This document shows positions 35,163-48,017 of a DNA stretch of 64,000 nt, one piece after another. A program made the translations under genes and the position numbers. This stretch comes from Phymorhynchus buccinoides (lineage: Eukaryota > Mollusca > Gastropoda > Neogastropoda > Raphitomidae): the NCBI GenBank assembly GCA_017654935.2, contig CM065703.1, positions 43,723,588 through 43,787,587 of the forward strand, written 5' to 3'. The notes beneath the pieces were generated by a model. That model did no database searches. It had not been told where the DNA came from and was given only the letters and a program-made list of their open reading frames with translations. Positions within the stretch are counted from its first letter, which is position 1, and each line of letters opens with the position of its first letter.

Positions 35163-35295
35163 CCTTAAAGACCCATCACACCACGTGTCAAAATCACGGT
35201 TTCCACGTGTTTTCCCTCTTATAGCTGGTAAGAAATCTTAAGAAATATTCCTAGCATAAGAGGGAATGTGACACGTGATGTGGGGGGTCTTTGAA
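35163..35295. mobile_element. Hairpin MITE-like element family D
   Basis: The arms CTTAAAGACCCATCACACCA...CCCTCTTAT and ATAAGAGGGAA...CACGTGA...GGGTCTTTGAAG are complementary around a ~30-bp loop. A half copy lies inverted at 43948-44034. Confidence 0.65.
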
Positions 35296-35630
35296 GCTGC
35301 CACTGATGGACCTATAGTGGAAGATGGTAAAGCAGGGGCTGGTTTAGTCATCCCTAGTTAAAGCTACAAAAATCCTATCATCTTGGCCGTGGATATTCCA
35401 TTTTTACAGCTGAGTTGATAGCATTAGTCATGGCCTTTCAATATATTGTCAATTTTCCAATGACAATCTTCAGTATTATCTTCTGAGTCGACTCAAAATC
35501 GGGATTGAGTGCTCTAAACTCTGATAACGATTAGAGAGATGTAATATTGTTTTTGAGATTAAATACCTACTCCATTATCTTATTATGAAGGGATCAAATA
35601 TTACATTGTGTTGGGTCCCTTTAAAAAAAA
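35296..35630 (+). pseudogene. Non-LTR retrotransposon RNase H domain remnant
   Basis: Frames read AATDGPIVEDGKAGAGLVIP, then FTAELIALVMAFQYIVNF, then VDSKSGLSALNS and finally SNITLCWVP. These match, in order, the TDG, TAEL, DSxSxL and WVP landmarks of the RNase H domain of I-type LINEs. The frame is broken by stops and shifts (for instance TGA before the DSKS part). The catalytic D and E positions are visible, but the gene is dead. The hairpin element D abuts its 5' end. Confidence 0.7.
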
Positions 35631-35781
35631 AAGATTTTTATGAGCTATATAAAAAAATGTGGATTATCATTATTAATTACTAATCATTAAAAATCCACAC
35701 TGCATTAAACTCTAGTACAGCATGTGACGTGCACACACACACACACATACCTCAATTGCGTCTGATTCAGGTTGGCCTAGA

Positions 35782-36988
35782 GAACTATCTCTAGCTCAAA
35801 CCACACAGGTGCCCTAGGGGTCTCTCCTTTCACACAGAGAACTATCTCTAGCTCAAACCAAGCAGGTGCCCTAGGGGTATCTCATTTCACACAGAACTAT
35901 CTCTAGCTCAAACCACACAGGTGCCCTAGGGGTCTCTCCTTTCACACAGAGAACTATCTCTAGCTCAAACCAAGCAGGTGCCCTAGGGGTCTCTCCTTTC
36001 ACACAGAGAACTATTTCTAGCTCAAACCAAGCAGGTGCCCTAGGGGTCTCTCCTTTCACACAGAGAACTATCTCTAGCTCAAACCACGCAGGTGCCCTAG
36101 GGGTCTCTCCTTTCACACAGAGAACTATCTCTAGCTCAAACCAAGCAGGTGCCCTGACAGGGTCTCTCCTTTCACATATAGAACTATCTCTAGCTCAAAC
36201 CACGCAGGTGCCCTAGGGGTCTCTCCTTTCACACAGAGAACTATCTCTAGCTCAAACCAAGCAGGTGCCCTGACAGGGTCTCTCCTTTCACATATAGAAC
36301 TATCTCTAGCTCAAACCACGCAGGTGCCCTGACAGGGTCTCTCCTTTCACATATAGAACTATCTCTAGCTCAAACCACGCAGGTGCCCTAGGGGTCTCTC
36401 CTTTCACATATAGAACTATCTCTAGCTCAAACCACGCAGGTGCCCTAGGGGTCTCTCCTTTCACATATAGAACTATCTCTAGCTCAAACCACGCAGGTGC
36501 CCTAGGGGTCTCTCCTTTCACATATAGAACTATTTCTAGCTCAAACCACGCAGGTGCCCTAGGGGTCTCTCCTTTCACATATAGAACTATCTCTAGCTCA
36601 AACCACGCAGGTGCCCTAGGGGTCTCTCCTTTCACATATAGAACTATCTCTAGCTCAAACCACGCAGGTGCCCTAGGGGTCTCTCCTTTCACATATAGAA
36701 CTATCTCTAGCTCAAACCACGCAGGTGCCCTGACAGGGTCTCTCCTTTCACATATAGAACTATCTCTAGCTCAAACCACGCAGGTGCCCTAGGGGTCTCT
36801 CCTTTCACACAGAGAACTATCTCTAGCTCAAACCAAGCAGGTGCCCTAGGGGTCTCTCCTTTCACACAGAGAACTATCTCTAGCTCAAACCAAGCAGGTG
36901 CCCTGACAGGGTCTCTCCTTTCACACAGAGAACTATCTCTAGCTCAAACCAAGCAGGTGCCCTGACAGGGTCTCACCTTTCACACAGT
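35782..36988. repeat. 57-bp minisatellite, about 21 copies
   Basis: Unit gaactatctctagctcaaac cacgcaggtgccctaggggt ctctcctttcacatata. Variants are cacacag/catata and ctagggg/ctgacaggg, and they cluster in blocks. The 19-codon period yields KGETPRAPAWFELEIVLY repeats on the - strand, an artefact. Confidence 0.97.
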
Positions 36989-37125
36989 CAAGTTATTTTC
37001 ACACTAGTTGTGCTAAGTGTTTGGGAAAGACCTTACAAACGCTGTACCACAACAAAAGAAGAGATGGTGGCCTGGGCGTTTTGCTGATGGCAAATGCTAA
37101 AAAATGCACAAGTATTTACCAATTG

Positions 37126-37159
37126 GACAGCATTCTAAGCAAACCAAAATATCATAGGT
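37126..37159. repeat. Short dispersed repeat, also at 39329
   Basis: ttggacagcattctaagcaa and the following accaaaatatcatagg match 39329-39363 with few changes. The origin is unknown. Confidence 0.6.
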
Positions 37160-37380
37160 AAGAATTATTCAAAAAGACTTTGTAATCCATTTCAGATAAC
37201 AGGAACAACTTTTACCTTTTCATCACATGAAAGAATGCGGTAAGGAGTTATGGAATAGCCTTCTGTACAGCTTAAAAAGAAATATTTCAATGCGTCTACC
37301 TCTCATCTATATAATACAACAAAAGCCACCCTCTACTTTCAAATTGCACTTTAGATTGTTTATGCACATAAAAGCTTTAG

Positions 37381-38407
37381 TTATAATAATAACAATAATA
37401 ATAATGAGCATTTATATGCGCTTAATCTTAAACAAGCCCTAAGCGCTTACAATAATAAATAAATGAATAACCCCCCCACAAAACAAAGACAAACAACAAC
37501 AACAACAACAAAAAGCAGTAGAAAATATGAGAATGTCAAACATTTCCTCGCATACACACACACATACGCGCATGCACACAAACGCGAACACACAAACACA
37601 CACCACACCACACCACACCACACCACACACCACACACCACACGCCCGCACAAACCACACACTGCACACAAACACAGGGAAGGGACAAAAATTACTTTCCA
37701 AAAGAACAGATTTGAAGAGAGTGGTTTTGAGGGAAGACTTAAATGAAGAAAGGGAGTTGGCAGAACGGAGAGGAAGAGGGAGTTTGTTCCAAGTAGAGGA
37801 GGCCTGAAAAGAGAAGGAACGTTCACCGAGAGTCCTGGTGCGGTAACGAGGGATCTGGAGGAGAGAAGTGTCAGAAGAGGAGCGTAACTGTCTAAGAGGT
37901 GTGTAAAGGTTCAGGAGATCAGTGAGATAAGAAGGAGCAAGACCATTCAGGGACTTGTAACAGAGCAGAGAGAGCTTGTAGTCGATACGCTTTCCAACAG
38001 GAAGCCAGTGAAGAGATTCAAGCATAGGGGTAGAATGAGAGAATTTGGAGCACCTCAGTACAAGGCGAGCAGCATTGTTTTGAATTTTTAAAAGTTTAGC
38101 GAGAACAGTTTGTGGGCAGCCAGCAAGAAGGGAATTACAGTAATCTAGTCTGGAGAGTACGGAAGGCAGAGATGAGAGTTTTGGTAGCTTCCTCGGAAAG
38201 AAGATGTCTTACAGATCCAATGCGCCGAAGTTCTAAGTAACAAGCACGACAGACAGAGGAAATCTGGTTTTGGAAGGAGAGAGTCTGATCAAGTGTGACG
38301 CCAAGATTGCGTACAGTGGTAGAAGTGTGGATAAGAGAGTTTTCTAACTGGATGGAAGTGGGGACAGAGTTTGCTGACAAGAGTTTCTTGGGTACAATGA
38401 AAATCAT
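37381..38407 (-). pseudogene. Non-LTR retrotransposon 3' end (CR1/L2-like)
   Basis: Reading the - strand from 38407, NLGVTLDQTLSFQNQI and CRACYLELRRIGSVRHLLS are the end of the RT domain. After a frameshift near 38140 comes LDYCNSLLAG, then LESLHWLPVGKRIDYKLSLL and GLAPSYLTDLLNLYTPLRQL, up to RSFSFQASSTWNKLPLPLR. This is the conserved LINE C-terminus. The 3' end has 'gcgcatataaatgctc' and an (ATT)n tail at 37381-37400. The element is 5' truncated and inactive. A CA microsatellite (about 37555-37680) interrupts its 3' UTR. Confidence 0.85.
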
Positions 38408-38569
38408 TTCTGTTATGGCAGTCTCATATGTATATATATGTCTTTTATAGGCTTATAATGTTTATCAAGCGTATCATTCTACTGAATTGCACTGTTAATT
38501 TAAAGATAGAACATTAGGTACACTTATTTCAGTCGTCATTTCAGCGCCTGAAGAATACATTTTGGATCT

Positions 38570-39070
38570 ACACAGCAAAGAACTGGTCAGGTTCGGGATT
38601 TGAATTCCTCCACCGAGGCTGATGATATTGCCTCAGGTGGAAGAGAGTTCCACTCACTCACAGCCCTGGGAAAGAATGAGTACTTCCTGTAATTTGTTTT
38701 ACAGGCAGGAAGTAGGTAGGCCAATGAGTGAGTCTGTCGCATCTATTGTGATGGAGGATGGGGGACTGGCTGGTGTGGGGTGTTGATGGCCACCTCTCCA
38801 TGGTGGAACTTGAAGATGGTGGCCAGCCTAGCGGAGCGTCGCCTGTCCTTCTGGCGGTGACGATTTACGACCCATCTAGCTGCGCAGCGCTGGACCCTCT
38901 CAATCTTGCCGGTGGTTTTGGCTGTATGAGGGTCCCAGACAGGAGCGGTGTACTCAAGGGTGGGACGAGCTAAGGCTTTGTAGGCTGTTTCCTTGACGGA
39001 GATGGAGCCTATCTTCAAATTTTGTCAGAGGAAGCCTAAAGTCTTGTTAGCCTTGTTTACAGTGGTGTTG
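38570..39070 (-). pseudogene. Non-LTR retrotransposon RT thumb/C-terminus remnant
   Basis: The - strand frame reads DHINTTVNKANKTLGFL, a TGA stop, QNLKIGSISVKETAYKAL, then ARPTLEYTAPVWDPHTAKTT and VQRCAARWVVNRH; further on come YSFFPRAVSEWNSLPPE and EEFKSRT. These are the LEYxxxVWDP and FxxR...WNxLP landmarks of jockey/CR1-group reverse transcriptases. At least one stop and a frameshift break the frame. It lies head-to-tail with the element at 37381-38407 but is a different family. Confidence 0.82.
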
Positions 39071-39135
39071 ATGTGATCACATACACACATGCATATAAGC
39101 ACACACACACACACACACACACACAATCTTTCTTA

Positions 39136-39196
39136 GACCAATACATTGAGAGAGGGGGGAGAGAGAGGGGGGAAGAGAGAGAGGGAAAAGAGAGAG

Positions 39197-39282
<86 letters not shown>

Positions 39283-39292
39283 TGAGAGAGAC
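39136..39292. repeat. (GA)n-rich tract
   Basis: GA repeats with GGG interruptions at the left, adjoining a (CA)n run at 39100-39124. Confidence 0.95.
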
Positions 39293-39359
39293 TTCAGACA
39301 TTTTATTTTACAAGGATAAGAATTTAGGCTGGACAGCATTCTATGCAAACCAAAAAATC

Positions 39360-39564
<205 letters not shown>

Positions 39565-39789
39565 TCTGAAAACACGAGTTAATTCCCAATTAGTGCATAG
39601 GGGTAAAACAATTGCTTGATCAACCGTCCTACTTTGTGCAGTCATGGTTTAAACCTACTGGGGCCTTGATCTGAACCGATCTTTCACCTCTCTCTCTCAG
39701 ACACTATCCACAAGAGATCGGTCACTGCCTCATCAGTCGCTGTGCAGGCTACAAACAGGCTGGCAGGAGTCGCTATACAAACTGGGGAT

Positions 39790-40616
39790 ATACAAGGATG
39801 ATTTGGGGCAAATGTTCATAGGAAGGAATGATGCTTCTTTATGGGGATAATGATTAGGGCCAATCTCACCAACAGTACTTTATTATACAAGGATGATTTG
39901 GGCCAAATGTTCATAGGAATGAATGGTGCTTCTTATGGGGATAATGATTAGGGTCAATTTCACCAACAGTACTTTATTATACAAGGATGATTTGGGGCAA
40001 ATGTTCATAGGAATGAATGGTGCTTCTCTATGGGGATAATGATTAGGGTCAATCTCACCAACAGTACTTTATTATACAAGGATGATTTGGGCCAAATGTT
40101 CATAGGAATGAATGGTGCTTCTCTATGGGGATAATGATTAGGGTCAATCTCACCAACAGTACTTTATTATGCAATGATGATTTGGGCCAAATGTTCATAG
40201 GAATGATGCTTCTCAATACAGCACGTATTGACTACAAAATTTCCACTCTATGTCATTCTTATTTCTCTGGAAATGCCCCTAGCTACATTTCTGACATGCT
40301 TTCTGTCTATGCTCCATCAAGGCAATTGCGGTCATCTTCAGATTCCAAAATTCTCTGTGTTCCTAGTACACGAACAAAAATGTTTGGTGAGCGCTCCTTT
40401 TCCTTTTCGGCCCCATCAGTTTGGAACTCCTTACCACGCGAAATCCGCCATATCCAGTCCTTGCAATGTTTCAAATCAGCTCTCAAGACCCACCTGTTCA
40501 AGCTACATCACAACCTTTAGGCCACATTACTTCTGGACTCTATTCTCACACACACACTCCCCTCCCCCCATATTAGTTTCACTGTGTGTTGACTGCAATG
40601 TGTACGTCAGCTTTGT

Positions 40617-40714
<98 letters not shown>

Positions 40715-40809
40715 TGTGTGTGTGTGTGTGTGTGTGTTGATGCTTTGTTCAACTGATTGTATTTTGTATTGTGTTTTTTGGGGTGGGGTGAGTGGTGGTG
40801 ATGGTAACG

Positions 40810-40879
<70 letters not shown>

Positions 40880-41480
40880 CGGTACGTGCGTGTATGTGTG
40901 GGTGGGGTGTGTATGTGTATGCCTATTTGCATGTGCGTGAGCGATTATTTCGTGTTGTTGTTGAATTTGTTGCTTCTTAATTTTTGTTGTTGTTAAGCGC
41001 ATAGAGCTCCACATTGGTGGAGGAATGCGCTATATAAATGATTCACTATTATTATTATTATTATTATTATTATAATGATTAGGGCCAATCTCACCAACAG
41101 TACTTTATTGTACAATGATGATTTGGGCCAAATGTTCATAGGAATGAATGGTGCTTCTCTATGGGGATAATGATTAGGGTCAATCTCACCAACAGTACTT
41201 TATTATACAAGGATGATTTGAAGCAAATGTTCATAGGAATGAATAGTGCTTTATGGGGATAGTGATTAGGGCCAATCTCACCAACAGTGCTTTATTATAC
41301 AATGATGATTAGGGCCAAATGTTCATAGGAATAAAGTGCTTTATGGGGATAATGATTAGGGCCAATCTCACCAACAGTACTTTATTATACAAGGATGATT
41401 AGGGCCAAATGTTCATAGGAATGAATGGTGCTTCTTTATGGGGATAATGATTAGGGTCAATCTCACCAACAGTACTTTAT
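39790..41480. repeat. 95-bp minisatellite split by a retrotransposon
   Basis: Unit tacaaggatgatttgggcca, with aatgttcataggaatgaatg and ggataatgattagggtcaat. About 4.5 copies lie at 39790-40215 and about four at 41070-41480. Between them sits a LINE 3' end. The left part stops after 'gatgcttctc' and the right part resumes at 'ataatgattagggcc', i.e. roughly where the unit would continue. Confidence 0.93.
40205..41070 (+). pseudogene. Non-LTR retrotransposon 3' end inside the 95-bp array
   Basis: The + frame reads RIDYKISTLCHSYFSGNAPS, then YISDMLSVYAPSRQLRSSSD, GERSFSFSAPSVWNSLP and FKSALKTHLF, ending HHNL at a stop at 40518-40520. This is the standard C-terminus of CR1/L2-like LINEs. The 3' UTR carries (GA)n (40618-40711), (GT)n (40712-40737) and a second (GT)n (40811-40878). 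It ends 'gcgctatataaatgattcac' and (ATT)n. The copy is strongly 5' truncated. Confidence 0.87.
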
Positions 41481-41817
41481 TTTAACTTGTTTAGTATAGT
41501 CACATCAATAGGAAATGTCCTCAAGACTGCTACCAGGTCAAATACCCCGTACAAACGTGCCTCAAGAATAAAACCCTACACATTATCACCTCACAAACAA
41601 ACAAGAAAGGTGGTATATATGTGAACATGAAACGTCACAATTCCTATTGAGGTCTTCAAGACCCATAATCTCAAACCACAATTAAGCAATATGGTACATT
41701 AGACAATACAGTTACAATGATGGTAGGCTGGGTCGTAGGGTGAAATGGGGTTGAAAATGCAATGAATTTCATGGTTTCGTGATTTTAAATTCCATGTACG
41801 ATTCGAATGTGAATAGG
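41481..41817. other. Unique AT-rich sequence, no gene seen
   Basis: No repeat or exon signature that I can support. Confidence 0.4.
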
Positions 41818-42790
41818 AGGCAGCAGTCAGATAAATGTCACAATTTTGGGATGGAAAGATTTCAAGTAAGGTTTGAACATGCAGAGGAGGCAGCAGTCAG
41901 ATAAATGTCACAATTTTGGGATGGAAAGATTTCAAGTAAGGTTTGAACATGCAGAGGAGGCAACAGGAGGGGGGAGACGAGTCCCCTTCCCAAGCACTCT
42001 GCAACAACATTTTCTTGGAAAATAAATGAAAATCAGAAAATACACAAGATGCTGCATTCTCCCATTCTACATCCCTTCAACCGTTTTACTTTGTCTGTGT
42101 GAGACAGTTTCTTTTGGTTCACAAGGAAAATCACAACACCAAAGATCCGACAAAGGGACAAAATTTACAGGTATATTATACTTTTGATCATGGGGGAGAC
42201 GGAACATGAAATCCCCAATATGGGGATGATAGAATTCTGTGCGAAATTTGAACACGCGACAAAATCTGATGGAAAAACAAACTGAAATTGGAAAATGAGA
42301 AGAAAAAAACATGCCATGTTCTCCCCCAATGTAAACCCTTTCCACTTTTAAATGTATGTCATTGATAGTTCTAGAAGAATGCACAGATTCCAAGACTGGT
42401 TGTCTGATTTTACAGCAGCTGTCCACATTGAAAGCTCCATATTCATGATGACAAAATAGAGATGGCCATAGAAACGCGAAGCCTAACAAAGGAAACAGAT
42501 CAGCTCAAGTTTTACTCCAACTGACCAAATGCATGAATAAGAAAATGAAAATGTACAAAGACTCAAAATAACAAAAGAAATGTACACGCAAAATAATGTT
42601 CCTTTTCCTTTTTAGACCAAAATCAATTGTGTAAACGCATACACAAAATGGGTGAGAAAGCAAAAGAACTGTACAATTTTGGGATGATAAAATTCCGTGT
42701 AAAATTAGAAGGTGCAGAGGAGGGTCCCCTTCCCATGCACTGGGGGGGGGGGGGGGGGGGGTCCCCTTCACATGCACAGACTGCAACAAA
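41818..42790. repeat. Diverged tandem duplications of 76 bp and longer
   Basis: Two close copies of ~76 bp (gaggcagcagtcagataaat, with aattttgggatggaaagatt) lie at 41818-41958. Diverged relatives of the 'ggatgataaaattc', 'gaacatgcag' and 'ccccttcccatgcac' blocks recur near 42215 and 42680. A G run lies at 42741-42760. Confidence 0.6.
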
Positions 42791-42826
42791 ATCCGTGGAG
42801 ATGAAGAGTGAAAACAGAAAGCAATA

Positions 42827-43339
42827 CTTGGCATTCCCCACCCACTGCACACATCTATCCTGTCAAAGCAGTACTTGGCATTCCCCACCCACTGTACACA
42901 TCTATCCTGTCAAAGCAATACTTGGCATTCCCCACCCACTGTACACATCTATCCTGTCAAAGCAATACTTGGCATTCCCCACCCACTGCACACATCTATC
43001 CTGTCAAAGCAATACTTGGCATTCCCCACCCACTGTACACATCTATCCTGTCAAAGCAATACTTGGCATTCCCCACCCACTGTACACATCTATCCTGTCA
43101 AAGCAATACTTGGCATTCCCCACCCACTGTACACATCTATCCTGTCAAAGCAATACTTGGCATTCCCCACCCACTGTACACATCTATCCTGTCAAAGCAA
43201 TACTTGGCATTCCCCACCCACTGTACACATCTATCCTGTCAAAGCAATACTTGGCATTCCCCACCCACTGTACACATCTATCTATCCTGTCAAAGCAATA
43301 CTTGGCATTCCCCACCCACTGTACACATCTATCCTGTCA
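42827..43339. repeat. 47-bp minisatellite, about 11 copies
   Basis: Unit caaagcaatacttggcattc cccacccactgtacacatct atcctgt. All three + frames are open because the period is not a multiple of 3 and the unit lacks stops. Confidence 0.97.
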
Positions 43340-43344
43340 CCTGC

Positions 43345-44160
43345 TTTCACACCCCCATTGTTCAAGGTGGCAGTCTTCATGCTTACATATATGTTTGTCT
43401 TAAAACCATAATAGTATTTTACGTGTTCAGTTTTCAATTCCAGTCGCATTATGATTAAAAATTAAGATTTTGCTTAAACATGTTGAGCTGGTTTCACCCT
43501 AGCCAGTATAAAGTACATGGAGCACATCATTGCTCTATAGAAATAATTCTAAGAGGTTGACGATGATCAAGTCAATTAGTGTTGTTTGCAGTCCTGCCAA
43601 TAACTAAGATCATATATGATAATGATGATGATTAGTAGGATTTGATATATATGAAGAAAATAAAGTATATGAAGAAAATAGTGAAGAAAATAAAGTATAC
43701 TATATATAAAGAAAATAAAGTTTAAAAAAAAACATGTTCTGCTTCTTAGCACCGGACTTGGGAAAGAAAACTTTAGCATTTCAATTGGATATTATGTCTT
43801 CAACGTCATGGTTTACAGAGAATGTTCTGGGGAAAATATGACATCGTTTAGGATGGTCAAAGTTTGCTTAGCAGAGTAAAACAATAAGAATTATATCATA
43901 ACATAGTTGTCCAGTTTTGTTCACACTGTCATAAAACTCAGTATGAAACCTGGTCAAAACAAGACTTCTTACCAGCTGTAAGAGGGAAAACATGTGAAGC
44001 CCATGATTTTGACACGTGACCTGGTGGGTCTTTAAGACAAATCTACACGGGATTAAACCATGACTGCACAAGATTCAGGTTCATAAGGAAGACTTACTAA
44101 ACCGAGCAACAATTTTTTTTACGTGCTTAGGAAGACAACTTAAATAAGACAACAAAATGC
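43345..44160. other. AT-rich sequence with a partial element D copy
   Basis: A gaagaaaataaagtata run lies at about 43650-43720. 43948-44034 matches the left arm of the 35163-35295 hairpin in inverse orientation (cttaccagctgtaagaggga). No gene. Confidence 0.5.
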
Positions 44161-44165
44161 TAAAA

Positions 44166-44167
<2 letters not shown>

Positions 44168-44222
<55 letters not shown>

Positions 44223-44240
44223 GCGCGCGCGTGCGCTCAC
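44168..44240. repeat. (CA)n / (GC)n microsatellite
   Basis: CA run to 44221 then alternating GC-rich purine/pyrimidine sequence, a potential Z-DNA former. Confidence 0.92.
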
Positions 44241-44667
44241 GCGCGCCACACACATACACACCAACAACAATCCAATTAGGTACTGTTCAGACAAATATGC
44301 ATAACATTATAAAGTATTAATTAGTTCCATTACTCGTAAAAGCAAACATTTCACTATCAGTCACACACACAGACACACGCACACACACGCCTTTGAGCTA
44401 TCAGTTAGAATTTAAAAAAATAAAATAATCAGAGCATAGAATTATAAATGAATTGACAAGAGCTAAAATAATTTATGACTTATTCAGCTATTGACAAGCA
44501 CAATTGAGCATTAATTATCTGTGCACATAATCACGCTCACCGGTGTGCTTACACACTTCTACTTCAAGGCCCTGACTGTGACCCAGCCCCTCTGCCCATC
44601 ATGAACAGCAGATGGAGTAGGTCACTGCTCATCACACCCGTGTCCATTCAGATTACCTACCATGCAT

Positions 44668-44920
44668 GCACAGAGAGAGGGGGGGAGAGGGAGGGAGAGA
44701 GAGAGAGGGGGGGGAGAGGGAGGGAGGGAGAGAGAGAGGGGGAGGAGAGGAGGGAGAGGGAGAGAGAGAGGGGGAGGAGAGGGAGGGAGGGAGAGAGAGA
44801 GAGGGGGGAGGGAAAAAGAGAGAGGGGGGAGGAGAGGGAGAGGAGGGAGGGAGAGAGAGGGGGGGAGAGGGAGGGGGAGGGAGGGAGGGAGAGAGAGAGA
44901 GAGAGAGGGGGGGGGGGGGC
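44668..44920. repeat. Purine-only (GA/GGGA) tract
   Basis: About 250 bp of almost pure G/A on the + strand. The open frames of 95-121 codons here are composition artefacts. Confidence 0.95.
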
Positions 44921-45187
44921 ACAAGAACATACACAATTGTTTTTATTAAGAGAAATGGGCTGCTAACTAACACAAGCTTTTCTAAGCCCTCGCTCGAAAA
45001 TTAGAGACCAACCTACCTATTCACCCTCTCCAAACACTACACGCATTAACACCCCCCCCCCCCTCCCCCCCCTTATTCCTCCTCCCAACAATGCCCCTTT
45101 CTCCTACCCCCCACCCCCACACCAATCCCAAACATAGCCACACACACGTGAATATCAGTATCTATTCCTATATACCATTTACATAAT

Positions 45188-45552
45188 CATGGGTGCTACT
45201 CCCCCAAATGAAAAAACCCTGAAAGGGACCCATGGCCCCGGCAGGGTACAGGGGCAGAGCCCTGGCGCAGAGTCCCGTCGGACGATTCGGGAGGCTAACT
45301 TAAGAGAGAGATACAACGAGACAGACTGACAGCTAAAATGAGACAGAGACAGTTGAGTCTGATAAGCTTGGTAAAATTATTACATTGCCTTTGTAAACTT
45401 CCAAGATAGAACAACTAGACTAAGTTCAAGACACCCCAAATCGCTTGTGGTCAATTTTTTTTTGTGATGAATTAAAAAAAAAAATGAAGTTCAGTTTCTG
45501 GTAAAATTAAAAATACTGAAATCAGTGTAAAAATGAAAGAGTAGCACCCATG
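45188..45552. mobile_element. TIR element family C, copy 2
   Basis: Ends CATGGGTGCTACTC and GAGTAGCACCCATG are perfect inverted repeats. Both flanks carry CATAAT, a 6-bp target-site duplication. The inner subterminal sequence resembles copy 1. There is no coding sequence, so it would be mobilised in trans. Confidence 0.8.
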
Positions 45553-46190
45553 CATAATACAGTTAATCAAATTATTCGTGCATGAATTGCATTGTTTAGT
45601 GTATTCTGATCATGAAGTTGTTCTGCATTTATTATTTTATTTTTTCATTTTGTTTCTTTGTTGACGTTTTTTTTAATTGGGGGCATGATAAAGAAAAAGC
45701 TTTATTGGCCTTTTTTTTCAATAAATACCTTCAATGAACATCATATCAATAACTTAATTGACCTTCATTTGCATCACCAGACAATATAAATGAAGATGTA
45801 GTGACAATTTAAAACATAGAACTGATACTGATGTAAAGCTACAAAACAGTTCAGACCTGTTCCCTTAGGAAGTGTTCTCCTGCAGTAGTCCACTTGTCTC
45901 TTCATTTCTATACCTTGTTTTCCACCAAAGACAGTGGGTGATAAACATAGTAATTATCAGTGATCCAGGGGGAGGGAGGGAGGGAGGAGGGGGGTAGCTA
46001 TAAAACTATCTGAAATTCACACTGTGTTAAATCAGTAAAACTGGTTCCTCAAAGTGTTATAAAACACAAACTTCATTTGTGTCCAATTTTGCAGATCATG
46101 GCCACAACCTACTTCAAAACTTCATTGATCAATCAATAAAAAGGGAATCAGATTGAAGGCTGCGGCCAGCTGTCAGAATCAACATGATAC
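45553..46190. other. AT-rich unique sequence, no gene seen
   Basis: Poly-T and AT-rich runs; a G/A-rich block at 45968-45992. Nothing identified. Confidence 0.4.
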
Positions 46191-48017
46191 CTGGACCCAG
46201 GACACACCGGGAAAACTATGACAGATATCGCTGTGGACAGGCAACAGGGCATAGACAGGGGAGAACTATAACAGGTATCGCTGTGAACAGGCAACATGGC
46301 CTAGACAGAGGAAAACTATGACAGATATCGCTGTGGACAGGCAACAGGGCATAGACAGGGGAGAACTATAACAGGTATCGCTGTGAACAGGCAACATGGC
46401 CTAGACAGAGGAAAACTATGACAGATATCGCTGTGGACAGGCAACAGGGCATAGACAGGGGAGAACTATAACAGGTATCGCTGTGGACAGGCAACAGGGC
46501 ATAGACAGGGGAGAACTATAACAGGTATCGCTGTGGACAGGCAACAGGGCATAGACAGGGGAGAACTATAACAGGTATCGCTGTGGACAGGCAACATGGC
46601 CTAGACAGAGGAAAACTATAACAGGTATCGCTGTGGACAGGCAACAGGGCATAGACAGGGGAGAACTATAACAGGTATCGCTGTGGACAGGCAACATGGC
46701 CTAGACAGAGGAAAACTATAACAGGTATCGCTGTGGACAGGCAACATGGCCTAGACAGAGGAAAATTACAACAGGTATTGCGGTGGACAGGCAACATGGC
46801 CTAGACAGAGGAAAACTATAACAGGTATCGCTGTGGACAGGCAACATGGCCTAGACAGAGGAAAACTATAACAGATATCGCTGTGGACAGGCAACATGGC
46901 CTAGACAGAGGAAAACTATAACAGATATCGCTGTGGACAGGCAACATGGCCTAGACAGAGGAAAACTATAACAGATATCGCTGTGGACAGGCAACATGGC
47001 CTAGACAGAGGAAAACTATAACAGATAGCGCTGTGGACAGGCAACATGGCCTAGACAGAGGAAAATTACAACAGGTATTGCGGTGGACAGGCAACATGGC
47101 CTAGACAGAGGAAAACTATAACAGGTATTGCTGTGGACAGGCAACATGGCCTAGACAGAGGAAAACTATAACAGGTATTGCTGTGGACAGGCAACATGGC
47201 CTAGACAGAGGAAAACTTATAACAGGTATAGCTGTGGACAGGCAACATGGCCTAGACAGAGGAAAACTATAACAGGTATCGCTGTGGACAGGCAACATGG
47301 CCTAGACAGAGGAAAACTATAACAGGTATCGCTGTGGACAGGCAACATGGCCTAGACAGAGGAAAACTATAACAGGTATCGCTGTGGACAGGCAACATGG
47401 CCTAGACAGAGGAAAACTATAACAGATATCGCTGTGGACAGGCAACATGGCCTAGACAGAGGAAAACTATAACAGATAGCGCTGTGGACAGGCAACATGG
47501 CCTAGACAGAGGAAAACTATAACAGATAGCGCTGTGGACAGGCAACATGGCCTAGACAGAGGAAAACTATAACAGGTATCGCTGTGGACAGGCAACATGG
47601 CCTAGACAGAGGAAAACTATAACAGATAGCGCTGTGGACAGGCAACATGGCCTAGACAGAGGGAAACTATAACAGATATCGCTGTGGACAGGCAACATGG
47701 CCTAGACAGAGGGAAACTATAACAGATAACGCTGTGGACAGGCAACATGGCCTAGACAGAGGAAAACTTTAACAGACCTGTATACCTGTATTGCTGAGGA
47801 CAGGCAACATGGCCTAGACAGAGGAAAACTATAACAGATAGTGCTGTGGACAGGCAACATGGCCTAGACAGAGGGAAACTATAACAGTAACAGGTATCGC
47901 TGTGGACAGGCAACATGGCATAGACAGAGGAAAACTATAACAGATATCGCTGTGGACAGGCACATGGCCTAGACAGAGGGAACTATAACAGATATCGCTG
48001 TGGACAGGCAACATGGC
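46191..48017 (-). CDS. Candidate exon replaced by a 50-bp repeat array
   Basis: On the - strand each unit carries 'ttttcctctgtctag', a strong acceptor, followed by GCCATGTTGCCTGTCCACAG. The last unit runs on as SDICHSFPGVSWVQ to a donor CCAG|GTATCA at 46190. So an ancestral exon reading AMLPVHSDICHSFPGVSWVQ seems to have had its 5' border amplified. In the final unit the AG is changed to AT. The product is not recognised. Confidence 0.35.

Noticed and set aside
44601..45004. ORFs of 95-121 codons rich in Arg/Glu/Gly
   Set aside because: Purine-only sequence is open in all + frames by composition.
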